Part shown: one piece after another, positions 36,076-45,585 of the stretch
Layout of the letters: each line of letters begins with the position of its first letter
How positions within the stretch are numbered: the stretch's first letter is position 1
Source of the DNA: Marinilongibacter aquaticus
GTDB lineage: Bacteria; Bacteroidota; Bacteroidia; Cytophagales; Spirosomataceae
DNA length: 64,000 nt
Direction: 5' to 3'
Assembly (NCBI RefSeq): GCF_020149935.1
Contig: NZ_CP083757.1
Coordinates: 3,373,501-3,437,500 of the forward strand
Notes under the pieces: model-generated
Seen by the model: the letters and a program-made list of their open reading frames with translations, nothing else
Told to the model about the DNA's origin: nothing
The model's database searches: none
Made by a program: the position numbers and the translations under genes

Positions 36076-36789
36076 ATGTCTATCAAATACAAGCGTATTC
36101 TGCTAAAACTGAGTGGCGAGGCCCTCAACGGTGGCGATAAAAGCCAAATCATCAATTCCGACATTCTTGTTCAATTTGCCAATGAGATCAAAAAAGTAGT
36201 AGACTTGGGTTGCCAAGTGGCTATTGTGATTGGCGGTGGAAATATTTTCCGGGGAGCGTCGGCAAACAGCGGTATCGACCGTACTCAAGGAGACTATATG
36301 GGCATGCTGGCCACCGTGATCAACGGAATGGCCATCCAGTCTGTACTCGAAAACCACGGCATGCAAACGCGTTTGCTTTCGGCCATTAAAATGGAACAAA
36401 TCGCGGAGCCTTTCATTCGAAGAAGAGCGATTCGCCATTTGGAAAAAAACAGAGTGGTGATTTTTGGGGCTGGTACAGGCAATCCTTTCTTCTCTACCGA
36501 TTCTGGTGGAGCATTGCGTGCCAATGAAATAGAAGCGGATGTGTTGTTGAAAGGTACAAACGTAGACGGGGTATATTCTGCCGACCCGAGAAAGGATCCG
36601 AATGCGGTGAAATACGATGAAATCACATTTACCGAAGCTATTCTCAAAGGCCTGAAGGTAATGGACCGCACGGCGTTCACACTTTGTCAAGAAAATGATC
36701 TTCCTATTATTGTATTCGACATGAAAGGCGAAGGCAATTTGCTGAAAGTGGTGGAAGGCGAAAAAGTGGGTACATTGGTGAAAGAATAA
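36076..36789 (+). CDS. pyrH: UMP kinase
   Basis: Phosphorylates UMP to UDP in pyrimidine nucleotide synthesis, 237 residues, usual length. Motifs: [79 protein letters not shown] and [19 protein letters not shown]. It is paired with frr, 11 bp downstream. Confidence 0.97.
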   Translation: MSIKYKRILLKLSGEALNGGDKSQIINSDILVQFANEIKKVVDLGCQVAIVIGGGNIFRGASANSGIDRTQGDYMGMLATVINGMAIQSVLENHGMQTRLLSAIKMEQIAEPFIRRRAIRHLEKNRVVIFGAGTGNPFFSTDSGGALRANEIEADVLLKGTNVDGVYSADPRKDPNAVKYDEITFTEAILKGLKVMDRTAFTLCQENDLPIIVFDMKGEGNLLKVVEGEKVGTLVKE

Positions 36790-36800
36790 ATCGATTGACA

Positions 36801-37361
36801 ATGGAAGAAATAAACATGATATTGGAAATGGCCGAAGAGAGCATGGAAAAGGCTCTTCGGTACACAGCTTCAGAATTGAAAAAAATCAGGGCCGGAAAAG
36901 CCAATCCGAATATGCTCGACGGCATTATGGTGGATTATTACGGAGTGATGACTCCGCTAAATCAGGCCTCTTCGGTATCTACTCCCGATGCCCGCACGAT
37001 CAGTATCCGCCCTTTCGAAAAGAAAATGTTGGGCGATCTGGAAAGAGCGATAATCAACGCAAATATCGGATTGACTCCCGCTAACGACGGCGAAGTGATT
37101 CGTTTGAATATTCCACCGATGACGGAAGAACGTCGTTTGAATTTGGTTAAACAGGTAAAATCGGAAATCGAGACCGCAAAAATCAATATCCGCAAAGTGC
37201 GTCAGGAGACGAACGACGAGGTGAAAAAATTGAAGAACGACGGGGTATCTGAAGATGCGATCAAGATTGGCGAAGAAAATGTGCAGCAGCTTACAGATAA
37301 GTTCATTGCCAAAACCGATACGATGTTTGAAGTGAAGGAAAAAGATATTATGAGTGTGTAA
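36801..37361 (+). CDS. frr: Ribosome recycling factor
   Basis: Releases ribosomes from mRNA after termination together with EF-G. 186 residues from ATG 36801. Motifs: LKKIRAGKANPNMLDGIMVD, YYGVMTPLNQASSVSTPDAR, IRLNIPPMTEERRLNLVKQV and the C-terminal helix. pyrH-frr is a widely conserved pair. Confidence 0.97.
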   Translation: MEEINMILEMAEESMEKALRYTASELKKIRAGKANPNMLDGIMVDYYGVMTPLNQASSVSTPDARTISIRPFEKKMLGDLERAIINANIGLTPANDGEVIRLNIPPMTEERRLNLVKQVKSEIETAKINIRKVRQETNDEVKKLKNDGVSEDAIKIGEENVQQLTDKFIAKTDTMFEVKEKDIMSV

Positions 37362-37393
37362 ATACTTTTTCTGAAAATTTGACCGTAAATTAT

Positions 37394-37415
37394 AAGCCCT
37401 AAATGGGCTTTTTTT
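37394..37415 (+). terminator. Terminator of pyrH-frr, abutting the next start codon
   Basis: AAGCCC (37394-37399) pairs with GGGCTT (37405-37410) around a five-base loop, followed by further T residues up to 37415. The next gene's ATG begins at 37416, so hairpin and U-tract occupy the place where its ribosome binding site should be. Confidence 0.8.
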
Positions 37416-39353
37416 ATGAATAAATACATTCTTACGGGTTTCTTTTGCGTGCTGATAACCGCTCTTTCGGCTCAAATGGACGAGCGTACAGGTTTGGCCT
37501 GTGCTTTGGGCAAAATGCAATTGCCCGATCGTGTTTTGGCGGCGAAATCATTGCGTTATCCGGGCGACTCGGAAATTGACGTGCGGTATTACTTTTTGAA
37601 TTTGGATATTGATCCAAACGAAAAAAGTGTAAAAGGGGAAGTACGGATCGATTTCGAAGTCTTGTCGACAAACAAAAACAGCTTTGATCTCGATTTGATC
37701 GATGCGTATACCGTAGATTCTGTTTTGGTCGATGGCCTGAAAATGGATTTTGAACACTCAGGCGATCAAATTCATGTGGAGGTTCCCGCGGTCTTTACTC
37801 CAGGTAATCGCGTGGAAACGCGTGTGTTTTACAGGGGCAATCCACCGCAAGAATCGGACTCATTTTCGATAGTTTTTGATGAAAATCAATACGGTGATTC
37901 GGTGATTTGGACACTCAGCGAACCTTTTGATGCTCCTTCTTGGTGGCCCTGCGTAGATAACCAGGCCGATAAAGCGGACTCTTGTGATGTGTGGATTACC
38001 CTTCCCGAAGAATATACAGCGGTTTCTCAGGGGCTTTTGGAAGAGCTGATTGTGCACGAAAACGGTACGCGTACAGCCAAATGGAAACACCGTTACCCCA
38101 TAGCTCATTATTTGATTTCTCTGGCCGCATCCAATTATACACAGCTTACGCAGTATTATGTCGACGAGAAAAAGGATTCGATGCGAATCGATGATTTCTT
38201 GTATCCAGAAACGGCCAAGCTGGCCAATGTAAATGACGTACTCGCCCTTACGCCCGAGTTTATCGCATTGTTTTCTTCTGTTTATGGCGAGTATCCTTTC
38301 ATCAAAGAAAAATACGGCCATGCCATGTTTGGATACGGTGGCGGAATGGAGCATCAGACGGTAAGTTCAATGGGTGGTTTCGGTTTTGGCATTGTAGCCC
38401 ATGAATTGGCCCATCAATGGTTCGGCGACAAAGTGACTTGTAAAACTTGGCGAGACATTTGGGTAAACGAGGGCTTTGCCGAGTTTTCTGCCCTTTATGC
38501 CAACGAAAAACACTATGGCAGACAGACTTACGATGCCTTGGTGAATGCCTATATGCAATCGTCTAAAGCGGTAACGGGAAGTATCGCTATTGAAGATCCG
38601 ACCAGTGTAAATGCTATTTTCGATTACACCAAAACTTATCTCAAAGGTTCTGTGGTGTTGCACATGCTTCGGGGTGTTTTGGGCGATGAGACCTTTTTTG
38701 CGACTTTGAAGGAATACCAAAACACTGAATTTGCTTATGGTGCCGCAAGTATCGAAGACTTTCAAGCGGTTGCGGAGCGAGTGTATGGGCAATCGCTCCA
38801 ATGGTTTTTCGACGAATGGCTTTTTGGAAAAGGATACCCCAAATACATTACTTCTTGGAATCAGACAGGGAATAAGCTGTTTTTTGATGTGAATCAAGCC
38901 GGTAGCCATGCGGAAACGCCGCTGTTCACCATGCCAATTGAAATTCAGCTGAATTATGAAGACGGTACGCAAAGCATCGAAAAAGTGTGGTTAAGTGAAG
39001 CTGAAGAGCAATTTGAATTCGACATTTCGCAGGCTGTAAATGCCGTGTTGTTTGACCCGAACAATTTAATCATGAAAGATTGGATCGACCGAAACGAAAC
39101 CGATGTGTTGGGTACTTTTGAAGAAGCCACGCACATTGAAATCTATCCAAATCCGAGTGAGGATAAAATTAGAATTGAGAATAAAACAAATCGGAAATTC
39201 GACAATTTCAGGATATACGACAGCAGCGGCAGGGTTTACCGAAAATCAGCTTTTACGTCTGAAATTGATATCCGCTCTCTTTCCGCCGGGAAATATTTTC
39301 TTCAATTGCAAAGTGAGGATAAAGCGTTTGTGAAAAGCTTTATAAAGCGTTAA
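37416..39353 (+). CDS. Secreted M1-family metallo-aminopeptidase with T9SS C-terminal domain
   Basis: 645 residues. Signal peptide ends near ALSAQ. The M1 domain has YGGGMEHQTV as the exopeptidase motif and the zinc site H329-E-L-A-H333 with E352 eighteen residues later (VNEGFAEF). The C-terminal ~75 residues form a type A type IX secretion sorting domain (IEIYPNPSEDKIRIENK, FRIYDSSGRVYRKS, GKYFLQLQSEDK), so the enzyme is exported across the outer membrane. It removes N-terminal residues from peptides. The start lies directly against the pyrH-frr terminator. Confidence 0.93.
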   Translation: MNKYILTGFFCVLITALSAQMDERTGLACALGKMQLPDRVLAAKSLRYPGDSEIDVRYYFLNLDIDPNEKSVKGEVRIDFEVLSTNKNSFDLDLIDAYTVDSVLVDGLKMDFEHSGDQIHVEVPAVFTPGNRVETRVFYRGNPPQESDSFSIVFDENQYGDSVIWTLSEPFDAPSWWPCVDNQADKADSCDVWITLPEEYTAVSQGLLEELIVHENGTRTAKWKHRYPIAHYLISLAASNYTQLTQYYVDEKKDSMRIDDFLYPETAKLANVNDVLALTPEFIALFSSVYGEYPFIKEKYGHAMFGYGGGMEHQTVSSMGGFGFGIVAHELAHQWFGDKVTCKTWRDIWVNEGFAEFSALYANEKHYGRQTYDALVNAYMQSSKAVTGSIAIEDPTSVNAIFDYTKTYLKGSVVLHMLRGVLGDETFFATLKEYQNTEFAYGAASIEDFQAVAERVYGQSLQWFFDEWLFGKGYPKYITSWNQTGNKLFFDVNQAGSHAETPLFTMPIEIQLNYEDGTQSIEKVWLSEAEEQFEFDISQAVNAVLFDPNNLIMKDWIDRNETDVLGTFEEATHIEIYPNPSEDKIRIENKTNRKFDNFRIYDSSGRVYRKSAFTSEIDIRSLSAGKYFLQLQSEDKAFVKSFIKR

Positions 39354-39844
39354 ACGGGTGATTTAATGTACACAGTATCCCGAATGATGACCGTGTCTCT
39401 TTGAATGATTTTGTCTTCTTCGGGCATTTCACTCTCTTTGGCATCAAGGGCTTTCTGATCGAGGAAATTCGGTTTCTGAGGCAGTTGGTTGAAGATGACA
39501 TTCGTGACGAAATATTTGGTGTCGCCGTTCCAAGGGAAGCGAACAAATTTCTCTTGATAGATCAAGGTCACGCGTTCTCCGGTATTCAAGGCAGTCCTCA
39601 ATTTTACGATTACAGAGTCTTCGTTGGCCGAAAAATCCCAGTATCGGGGTTGCAATGTGCCCGTTTCGCCAGAGAACCCGCCTTCGTTCAATACGCCTTC
39701 GTATGTTTTGAAAAGATAACCTCGCTCACTCAATTTCGACAAAGTGCCTGCTCTTTCGCCCGAACTGAAATAACCCGTACTGATATACCAAAAAGCGGCA
39801 CAGAGAATAAGAAGAAGGATGATCAGGAAAACTCTGAATTTCAT
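39350..39844 (-). CDS. Hypothetical membrane-anchored protein
   Basis: 164 residues with one N-terminal hydrophobic helix (VFLIILLLILCAAFWYI) acting as anchor or signal. The rest is soluble: SERGYLFKTYEGVLNEGGFS, then a strand-rich part (KYFVTNVIFNQLPQKPNFLD) and a low-complexity end, IIQRDTVIIRDTVYIKSP. Similar short proteins are widespread in Bacteroidota without known function. Its stop overlaps the convergent aminopeptidase stop by four bases. Confidence 0.72.
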   Translation of the reverse strand: MKFRVFLIILLLILCAAFWYISTGYFSSGERAGTLSKLSERGYLFKTYEGVLNEGGFSGETGTLQPRYWDFSANEDSVIVKLRTALNTGERVTLIYQEKFVRFPWNGDTKYFVTNVIFNQLPQKPNFLDQKALDAKESEMPEEDKIIQRDTVIIRDTVYIKSPV

Positions 39845-39912
39845 TTTGTATTAATTTAAGCCTCTGCAAATGAACAAATTTTTTTGGAAATCCATGCTTT
39901 AGGCCAATGCTC

Positions 39913-41151
39913 TTATTTTGCTCGAATGGCGATTACGGGGTTCATGCGGGCCGCTTGCGAGGCCGGGATTATGCCCGAAAGTATACCGATAAAGCTGGCG
40001 ACCATTACACCAAACATGATGTTTTTGGGCGTCAAGATCAAATCGAGCATGCCCAAATCCACAAAGCTTATCAAGTATACCAAAAACAAACCAAAAAGGC
40101 CACCGATCAGGCAAAGGAAAACCGATTCGAAGAGAAATTGAAAAAGAACGAAATAGTTTTTCGCCCCTAAAGATTTCTGAATTCCGATAATATTTGTTCG
40201 TTCTTTCACGGACACAAACATGATATTGGCGATGCCAAAGCCGCCGATTAGCAGGGCGAAGGCCCCGATTACATATCCACCAATACGAAGAGCGTCAAAG
40301 ATTGAAGAAGTGGCTTTGGCCAATGCATCGGGCCGGTTCAAAGCAAAATTGGTATCTTCTTTGGGCCTTAATCCTCGAGCCGTTCGCATTAAGCCCGTGG
40401 CCTCGCTTTCGAGCATTTCCATGTTGTTGTCGTTCTCGTAAGCTTCCAGCACAATGGTGCCATCCAATTCGCCAGAAGAGAACATGCGTTTATGTTTCAG
40501 GAAGGGCACAAAAGCTTTTTGGTCAGGATTTCCACCCACATCAATAAGCTGTTTCCCTTTTTTCTCTTGAATGCCGATTACGGTAAATTTATTGCCGTTG
40601 ATCTTGATACTTTTGCCCAATCCGTTTTCATTGCCAAATAAGGTTTCGGCCACTTCAGCACCGATTATCGTTACATTGCTGCCCGATTCGGCTTCAGATT
40701 CTGTAAAATACCGCCCTTCGATAACGGGAATTTCCGACACCTGATCAAATTCATATGTGATACCCTGAATCAAAGCCCTAAAACTGCTGCTTTTGTATTT
40801 CACGTTCGCCAAATTGTAATCGATAATCGACACGGCCTGGGCATGTTTCATGTGATCCTTCAAGAATTCATATTCTTCAAATGTGGGGTCTGGACGCATG
40901 AAATACTTCCACCAAGGGTATTCGCCTTCCATAATCCAAGGGAATTTGTCGACATAAATTGTCTTTTCTCCAATGCTGCTCAAGGCGTTTTTCACGTTGG
41001 CTTCGAGCGAATCGACCATGGTGAGCACACCAATAATTGAAAAAATGCCCACAGTCACGCCCAAAAGCGAGAGCATGGTACGTAAAACGTTTCCTCTCAA
41101 TGCCGCCCAGGCAAAAAGGAAACTTTCATAAATCATTCGGAGAAATTTCAT
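39913..41151 (-). CDS. ABC transporter permease, MacB/FtsX type
   Basis: 412 residues from ATG 41151 (MKFLRMIYESFLFAWAALRG); an upstream in-frame start adds a poorly conserved leader. Helix 1 (LRTMLSLLGVTVGIFSIIGV) is followed by a periplasmic MacB-PCD domain (about 45-280, with TIIGAEVAETLFGNENGLGK) and three C-terminal helices (GGFGIANIMFVSVKERTNII). Usually works with an MacB-type ATPase, which is not adjacent. Likely exports lipoproteins, peptides or drugs. Confidence 0.9.
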   Translation of the reverse strand: MKFLRMIYESFLFAWAALRGNVLRTMLSLLGVTVGIFSIIGVLTMVDSLEANVKNALSSIGEKTIYVDKFPWIMEGEYPWWKYFMRPDPTFEEYEFLKDHMKHAQAVSIIDYNLANVKYKSSSFRALIQGITYEFDQVSEIPVIEGRYFTESEAESGSNVTIIGAEVAETLFGNENGLGKSIKINGNKFTVIGIQEKKGKQLIDVGGNPDQKAFVPFLKHKRMFSSGELDGTIVLEAYENDNNMEMLESEATGLMRTARGLRPKEDTNFALNRPDALAKATSSIFDALRIGGYVIGAFALLIGGFGIANIMFVSVKERTNIIGIQKSLGAKNYFVLFQFLFESVFLCLIGGLFGLFLVYLISFVDLGMLDLILTPKNIMFGVMVASFIGILSGIIPASQAARMNPVIAIRAK

Positions 41152-41268
41152 TGGCGAAAATCGATTTCGGGAATGTAAAAGAAGAGAAAGCCAGAGCAAA
41201 TTGCAATACATTTCGGCTGGACGTCAGCAACCTGTTTTAAATGGCGGATTTTCGGGATTTATGGCTTT

Positions 41269-41910
41269 CTATTTCTTGTAAAAGTTGAGACCGATATTCA
41301 GGCCAACATTCAAATAGAGGAAAGTGCTTTTCTCGGGTTTTGTAAACAATTCATTTTCCGTTTGAATAAGGCACCCACAGCCTTCGGATTGCGGAGATTT
41401 GGTATAAAGGTTTTTCCCGATACCGATACCTACGTTTACGTCGAAAAAAGGAAAATAAGGAGGCATATACGAATAGCCAACTTTTCCGGCCAAAGCCATT
41501 GTATTGAAATTGCGGAAGGCGGTTTGCTCTACTGGTGGGCTGCTGTAGCTGGCCACTTTGTCGCGAATGGACTTATAAACCAATTCGCCACCATAGTAAA
41601 GGCTGGCGGGCTTGTGCTCAGAAATAAGTTGAAGATGCCTTTTGAATAAGAGATGAAAGCGGTTTGTCCGCAAATTGCTTTGTTTCAATTGGTGTGGCCC
41701 GGCATGCCCATAAATGGCTTGGATACTGTTTTTTTTGTTCAAGAAATATTCGATGCCGTAATCGTAACTGCGGTCATAGCCGTAAATGTGGGCGGGCGAA
41801 AAAAACAGGGAGAAATTGGGCAATTTGGGCTGCTGTTCTTCCTGAGCATATTGCCCTTTCACGGTTAAAACGGAAAGCAGGAGTAGGGCAAAAAATATTC
41901 TTTTCTTCAT
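41269..41910 (-). CDS. Hypothetical outer-membrane beta-barrel protein
   Basis: 213 residues with a signal peptide (cleavage near VKGQ). The mature part alternates short amphipathic strands with turns (FSLFFSPAHIYGYDRSYDYG, SLYYGGELVYKSIRDKVASY, LYLNVGLNIGLNFYKK) and looks like an 8-10-strand barrel. A Cys-rich turn SEGCGCLIQ lies near residue 178. Family not recognised. Confidence 0.65.
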   Translation of the reverse strand: MKKRIFFALLLLSVLTVKGQYAQEEQQPKLPNFSLFFSPAHIYGYDRSYDYGIEYFLNKKNSIQAIYGHAGPHQLKQSNLRTNRFHLLFKRHLQLISEHKPASLYYGGELVYKSIRDKVASYSSPPVEQTAFRNFNTMALAGKVGYSYMPPYFPFFDVNVGIGIGKNLYTKSPQSEGCGCLIQTENELFTKPEKSTFLYLNVGLNIGLNFYKK

Positions 41911-42111
41911 TAAAATGGCTTTTGTATCATTAATCTTATTTTCGATTGCAATTTATGGCGAGTCGCTGCTGGGCTACTTTGTTTGCCCTTAAAATTTGAG
42001 ACTGCAATGGTGAGTTTTTAATCGGTCTTCGCTACTTTGTAGGGTAATTTACGACCGACCGCTCGTTTCACATTGAAATAAAACATTTTCTTAATTAACG
42101 GTCAGCAAACA

Positions 42112-43908
42112 ATGATTAAACCCAGTAGCCTTAAAATGCGTGCCACGATTTTGGTGGCGATTGTTTTTCTAATTTCTACAAATGCCTGTAAAAACCAACA
42201 ACCCAAGGGTAAACTCAGTACAGGAAACGGACTTTTTCAACTTTTCGACGAAGGAGAACGAGACGCTTTTTACTCGGATAAAAAGGGCGTATACGGTCAA
42301 AAGGGCATGGTGGCCTCGGCTCACCCGGTGGCCTCTCAGGTGGGCGTAGAAATTTTGAAAAGCGGAGGAAATGCTGCCGATGCGGCTGTGGCTACTTTTT
42401 TTGCTTTGGCGGTGGTTTATCCTTTTGCCGGAAACTTGGGTGGCGGGGGATTTGCGGTTGTTCGCGACGACAAAGGCGAGGCCTATGCCTTGGATTTTCG
42501 TGAAAAGGCTCCTTTGAAAGCCCACAAGGATATGTATTTGGATGAAAACGGAGACGTGATAAAGGGCTTGAGCATTGTGGGGCATTTGGCCAGTGGGGTA
42601 CCGGGTGCTGTAGCCGGAATGGTAGAATTGCATGAAAAGTTGGGTTCCAAACCTTGGAAAGAGGTGTTGGCTCCAGCCATTAAATTGGCCAAAGAAGGGG
42701 TGGTGCTGACCGCCGGACAAGCCAATGGAATGAACAGAAGCCGAGAGACTTTCTTAAAGGTAAATGGGCCAGACTTGAAATATTACATCAAAGAAGGTGG
42801 ATTGGATTGGGCAGAGGGCGAAACCTTTGTTCAAGGAGATTTGGGCGAATCTTTGGTACGCATTCAGAAAGAAGGGCGAGATGGTTTTTACAAAGGGAAA
42901 ACCGCCGATTTACTCGTCAAAGAAATGGAATCGGGTGGAGGAATTATTTCGCATGAAGATTTGGAACAATACGATGCCGTATGGCGTGAGCCCATTCAGG
43001 AACCGTACAAAAACTACAAGATTATCTCTATGCCGCCGGCCTCGAGCGGTGGAGTGGCTTTGGTGCAATTGCTGAAATTGGTTGAGCCCTATCCCTTGAA
43101 AGACTGGGGATGGAATACGGCCAACACGGCCCAAGTGATGATTGAAGCCGAAAGACGCGTATATGCCGATCGGGCGAAGTGGCTTGGCGACGAAGATTTT
43201 GTGAAAGTACCGATGAAAGAGCTGATGTCGGAGCCTTATTTGAAAGAACGTTGGGCCAGTTTCAATCCAGATCGGGCGACTTTGAGCAGCGATATCGAAG
43301 GAGGTACTATTCCCTTTTACGAGTCTGATCAGACCACCCACTTTTCCATTGTGGATAAAAACGGGATGGCCGTTTCCATTACCACAACATTGAATGGGGG
43401 CTACGGAAGTAAAGTGGTTGTCGATGGCGGCGGCTTTTTTATGAACAATGAAATGGATGATTTCAGCATAAAAGCGGGTGTGCCCAATATGTTTGGTTTG
43501 ATCGGCAATAAGGCCAATGAAATTCAGCCGGGAAAAAGAATGCTTTCTTCCATGACGCCCACAATTGTGGAAAAGGATGGGGAGCTTTTTCTGGTTGTTG
43601 GCACGCCGGGCGGAAGCACGATTATTACCTCGGTTTACCAAACCATTCTGAATGTGATCGAACATGGCATGAGCATGCAGCAAGCCGTAAACGCCCTGAA
43701 GTTTCATCACCAATGGTTGCCCGACAAGATTTACACCGAAAAGAATGCTTTTGACAACGAAACCTTGCAAACGCTGCTGAATAAAGGGTACATTATCGAA
43801 ATTCAAAACAGGACCTTGGGACGTATGGATTGCATCATGGTGCACCCGAACGGAACTTTGGAAGGGGGCTCCGATCCAAGAAGTGAGAATACCAGTATAG
43901 GGTATTGA
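42112..43908 (+). CDS. ggt: Gamma-glutamyltransferase (lipoprotein)
   Basis: Self-cleaving Ntn-hydrolase that transfers or hydrolyses gamma-glutamyl groups such as glutathione, acting in the envelope. 598 residues. Lipoprotein signal near ISTNAC (about residue 26). The large subunit has GMVASAHPVASQVGVEILKS and NLGGGGFAVVRD. The cleavage site and new N-terminal nucleophile is T408 in DQT408THFSIVDKNGMA. GGSTIITSVYQTILNVIEHG closes the small subunit. ATG 42136 is an alternative start. TACTTTG at 42033-42039 is a weak promoter candidate. Confidence 0.93.
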   Translation: MIKPSSLKMRATILVAIVFLISTNACKNQQPKGKLSTGNGLFQLFDEGERDAFYSDKKGVYGQKGMVASAHPVASQVGVEILKSGGNAADAAVATFFALAVVYPFAGNLGGGGFAVVRDDKGEAYALDFREKAPLKAHKDMYLDENGDVIKGLSIVGHLASGVPGAVAGMVELHEKLGSKPWKEVLAPAIKLAKEGVVLTAGQANGMNRSRETFLKVNGPDLKYYIKEGGLDWAEGETFVQGDLGESLVRIQKEGRDGFYKGKTADLLVKEMESGGGIISHEDLEQYDAVWREPIQEPYKNYKIISMPPASSGGVALVQLLKLVEPYPLKDWGWNTANTAQVMIEAERRVYADRAKWLGDEDFVKVPMKELMSEPYLKERWASFNPDRATLSSDIEGGTIPFYESDQTTHFSIVDKNGMAVSITTTLNGGYGSKVVVDGGGFFMNNEMDDFSIKAGVPNMFGLIGNKANEIQPGKRMLSSMTPTIVEKDGELFLVVGTPGGSTIITSVYQTILNVIEHGMSMQQAVNALKFHHQWLPDKIYTEKNAFDNETLQTLLNKGYIIEIQNRTLGRMDCIMVHPNGTLEGGSDPRSENTSIGY

Positions 43909-44096
43909 TTCTTTTGAAAGATTTCGAGCAAAAATTGTAAAGTTTCGAGTTGGTATGCAAGACGAACGTCCTTCCAATAAAGCTTTTCATCGATGCCTTT
44001 GGCCTGCATTTCATTTACGGGTTGGTACTTAAGGGCTATTTGTGTTATTTCGGCGTTCAGTTGAATTGAGATGATGCTCCGGAAATTACGATTGCC
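43803..44096 (-). pseudogene. Possible gene remnant in the ggt - FG-GAP gap
   Basis: On the minus strand one frame is open from 44096 to a stop at 43803. Between about 44060 and 43909, the true intergenic part, its translation looks protein-like (ITQIALKYQPVNEMQAKGID, then LYWKDVRLAYQLETLQFLLE, then IFQKN). It resembles an amphipathic helical segment. The only ATG is at 44009; upstream of it the protein-like reading continues without a start codon. At its 3' side it runs into the end of ggt. It may be the scar of a deleted gene. I recognise no family. Confidence 0.35.
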
Positions 44097-45585
44097 TTAT
44101 TTTGCCCTGCTTGCCATATTGTTTTGGTCATGCTTTGAGTTTGACTCAAAGGAAAAAGTCGCTCAGCGGGCCTGTGGTTCATGCCATATGTTTCCTTCGC
44201 CAGAATTGTTGGATAAGGCCACATGGAAAGAGCATATTTTACCGCGAATGGGCGTTTGGTTGGGCTATGGGAATCGGCATCTTGTGGAAGACGAGTTGTA
44301 TGGCGACCGCACCTACGGCACGGAAAATTTGAAACAATTGATTCCCGAAGAGCCCACGATTTCTGAGAGTGATTGGAAAAAAATTCAGGATTATTATCTC
44401 GAAAATGCCCCGGATTCCATTTTTGCAGAGTCAAAACCAGTGAATTTTTCGGATTTGGGAGAATTGTTTGCTTTTCGTCAAGTGAAGTTGACCAACAAAC
44501 AGATTCCGGCATTGAATACTTTATTGAAGTACGACCCAAAGGATAGGCTTTTTTATAGTGGAAGCCGCAATGGACTGTACGAAGTATACAACGAGCATTT
44601 CGATAAAGTAGATTCCACCGTTTTTCAAAGTGCCTCTTCTGCATTGGTCAAAAACGATGACGGTTCTGTCGAACTTTTATTGATGGGGGAAATTCAACCG
44701 AACAACGAACCAAGAGGTACTTTGCTCAAAATGGAGGGATCGAAGCAAAAGGAGATTTTGCAAGGGCTTTTTCGGCCCGTGGCTTTTGAGAAAGTGGATT
44801 TGAACGAAGATGGGCGATTGGATTACCTCATGGCCAACTACGGTTTCCATATCGGTAAATTGTCTTGGTTTGAGCAACTTGAATCGGGTAAATTTTTGGA
44901 ACACATACTGCTTCCGGTTCCCGGAGCGATTCAATTTCGAATCGACGATTTCAATAAAGATGGACGACCTGATATTGTGGCTTTGATGACGCAAGGCGAC
45001 GAGGCCGTCTATGCTTTTGAAAATATGGGACGTGGTTTTTTCAAGCCTGATAAATGGGTGCAATTTCCTCCGGTATACGGCACATCGGCATTCGAGTGGA
45101 TCGATTTGGACGGCGATGGTTTCAAGGATATTGTCACTGTAAACGGGGACAATGCAGATTATTCGGTAATTGAAAAGCCGTATCACGGTGTGCGTATCCT
45201 TAAAAATGACGGGCAAAACCACTTTAAGGAAGTGAAATTTATGCCATTGAAAGGAGCCACAGGTTTGAAGGTGAATGATTTTGATCAAGATGGCGACTTG
45301 GATTTGGCAGTTACGGCCAATTACGCCCATTTTGCGGATTCACCGCAAAGAGGTTTTGTCTTGTACCGAAATGAAGGGAATCTGGAATTCGAACCTTATA
45401 TTTCTTCCGAAACAGATTGTGGCCGTTGGTTGGTGATGGAAGAAGCCGACATCGATGAGGACGGTGATCTAGACCTGATATTGGGCTCGCATATGATGCC
45501 TCTTTTGGTGGGCAGCAGAGAACAAAGAAATTGGTGGGAGCAGCACGTGAATTTCTTGGTTCTGGAAAACAAAAGCAAACCCTAA
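44071..45585 (+). CDS. Lipoprotein with cytochrome-like haem site and FG-GAP/VCBS repeats
   Basis: 504 residues. Lipoprotein signal ends at LFWSC (about residue 21). A single haem site follows, C35-G-S-C38-H39, with PRMGVWLGYG after it. The rest (about 135-495) is a beta-propeller of FG-GAP/VCBS repeats with calcium-type loops: DLNEDGRLDYLMANYG, DDFNKDGRPDIVALM, DLDGDGFKDIVTVNG, DFDQDGDLDLAVTANY and DIDEDGDLDLILGSHM. Likely surface or periplasmic. It is convergent with the sulfatase, the two stops overlapping by four bases. Confidence 0.87.
   Translation: MMLRKLRLPYFALLAILFWSCFEFDSKEKVAQRACGSCHMFPSPELLDKATWKEHILPRMGVWLGYGNRHLVEDELYGDRTYGTENLKQLIPEEPTISESDWKKIQDYYLENAPDSIFAESKPVNFSDLGELFAFRQVKLTNKQIPALNTLLKYDPKDRLFYSGSRNGLYEVYNEHFDKVDSTVFQSASSALVKNDDGSVELLLMGEIQPNNEPRGTLLKMEGSKQKEILQGLFRPVAFEKVDLNEDGRLDYLMANYGFHIGKLSWFEQLESGKFLEHILLPVPGAIQFRIDDFNKDGRPDIVALMTQGDEAVYAFENMGRGFFKPDKWVQFPPVYGTSAFEWIDLDGDGFKDIVTVNGDNADYSVIEKPYHGVRILKNDGQNHFKEVKFMPLKGATGLKVNDFDQDGDLDLAVTANYAHFADSPQRGFVLYRNEGNLEFEPYISSETDCGRWLVMEEADIDEDGDLDLILGSHMMPLLVGSREQRNWWEQHVNFLVLENKSKP

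Noticed and set aside
38340-38370. M1 exopeptidase motif GGMEH instead of GAMEN
   Set aside because: This variant is common among bacterial M1 enzymes, so it is not a sign of lost activity.
41915-41992. 25-codon hydrophobic ORF (MAFVSLILFS...) upstream of ggt
   Set aside because: Could be a small membrane peptide, but there is no ribosome binding site, no second evidence and such short ORFs are expected by chance in AT-rich gaps.
41975-42039. Two copies of GCTACTTTGT upstream of ggt as possible operators like those at 8.9 and 10.9 kb
   Set aside because: They lack the CAAAGT partner arm and the composite spacing, so they are more likely chance or promoter-like sequence.
42910-43977. Open frame of 355 codons antisense to gamma-glutamyltransferase
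   Set aside because: The ggt frame has all catalytic motifs; the opposite frame has no recognisable motif and a biased composition. Only its neighbouring minus frame over the intergenic part was kept, as a possible remnant.
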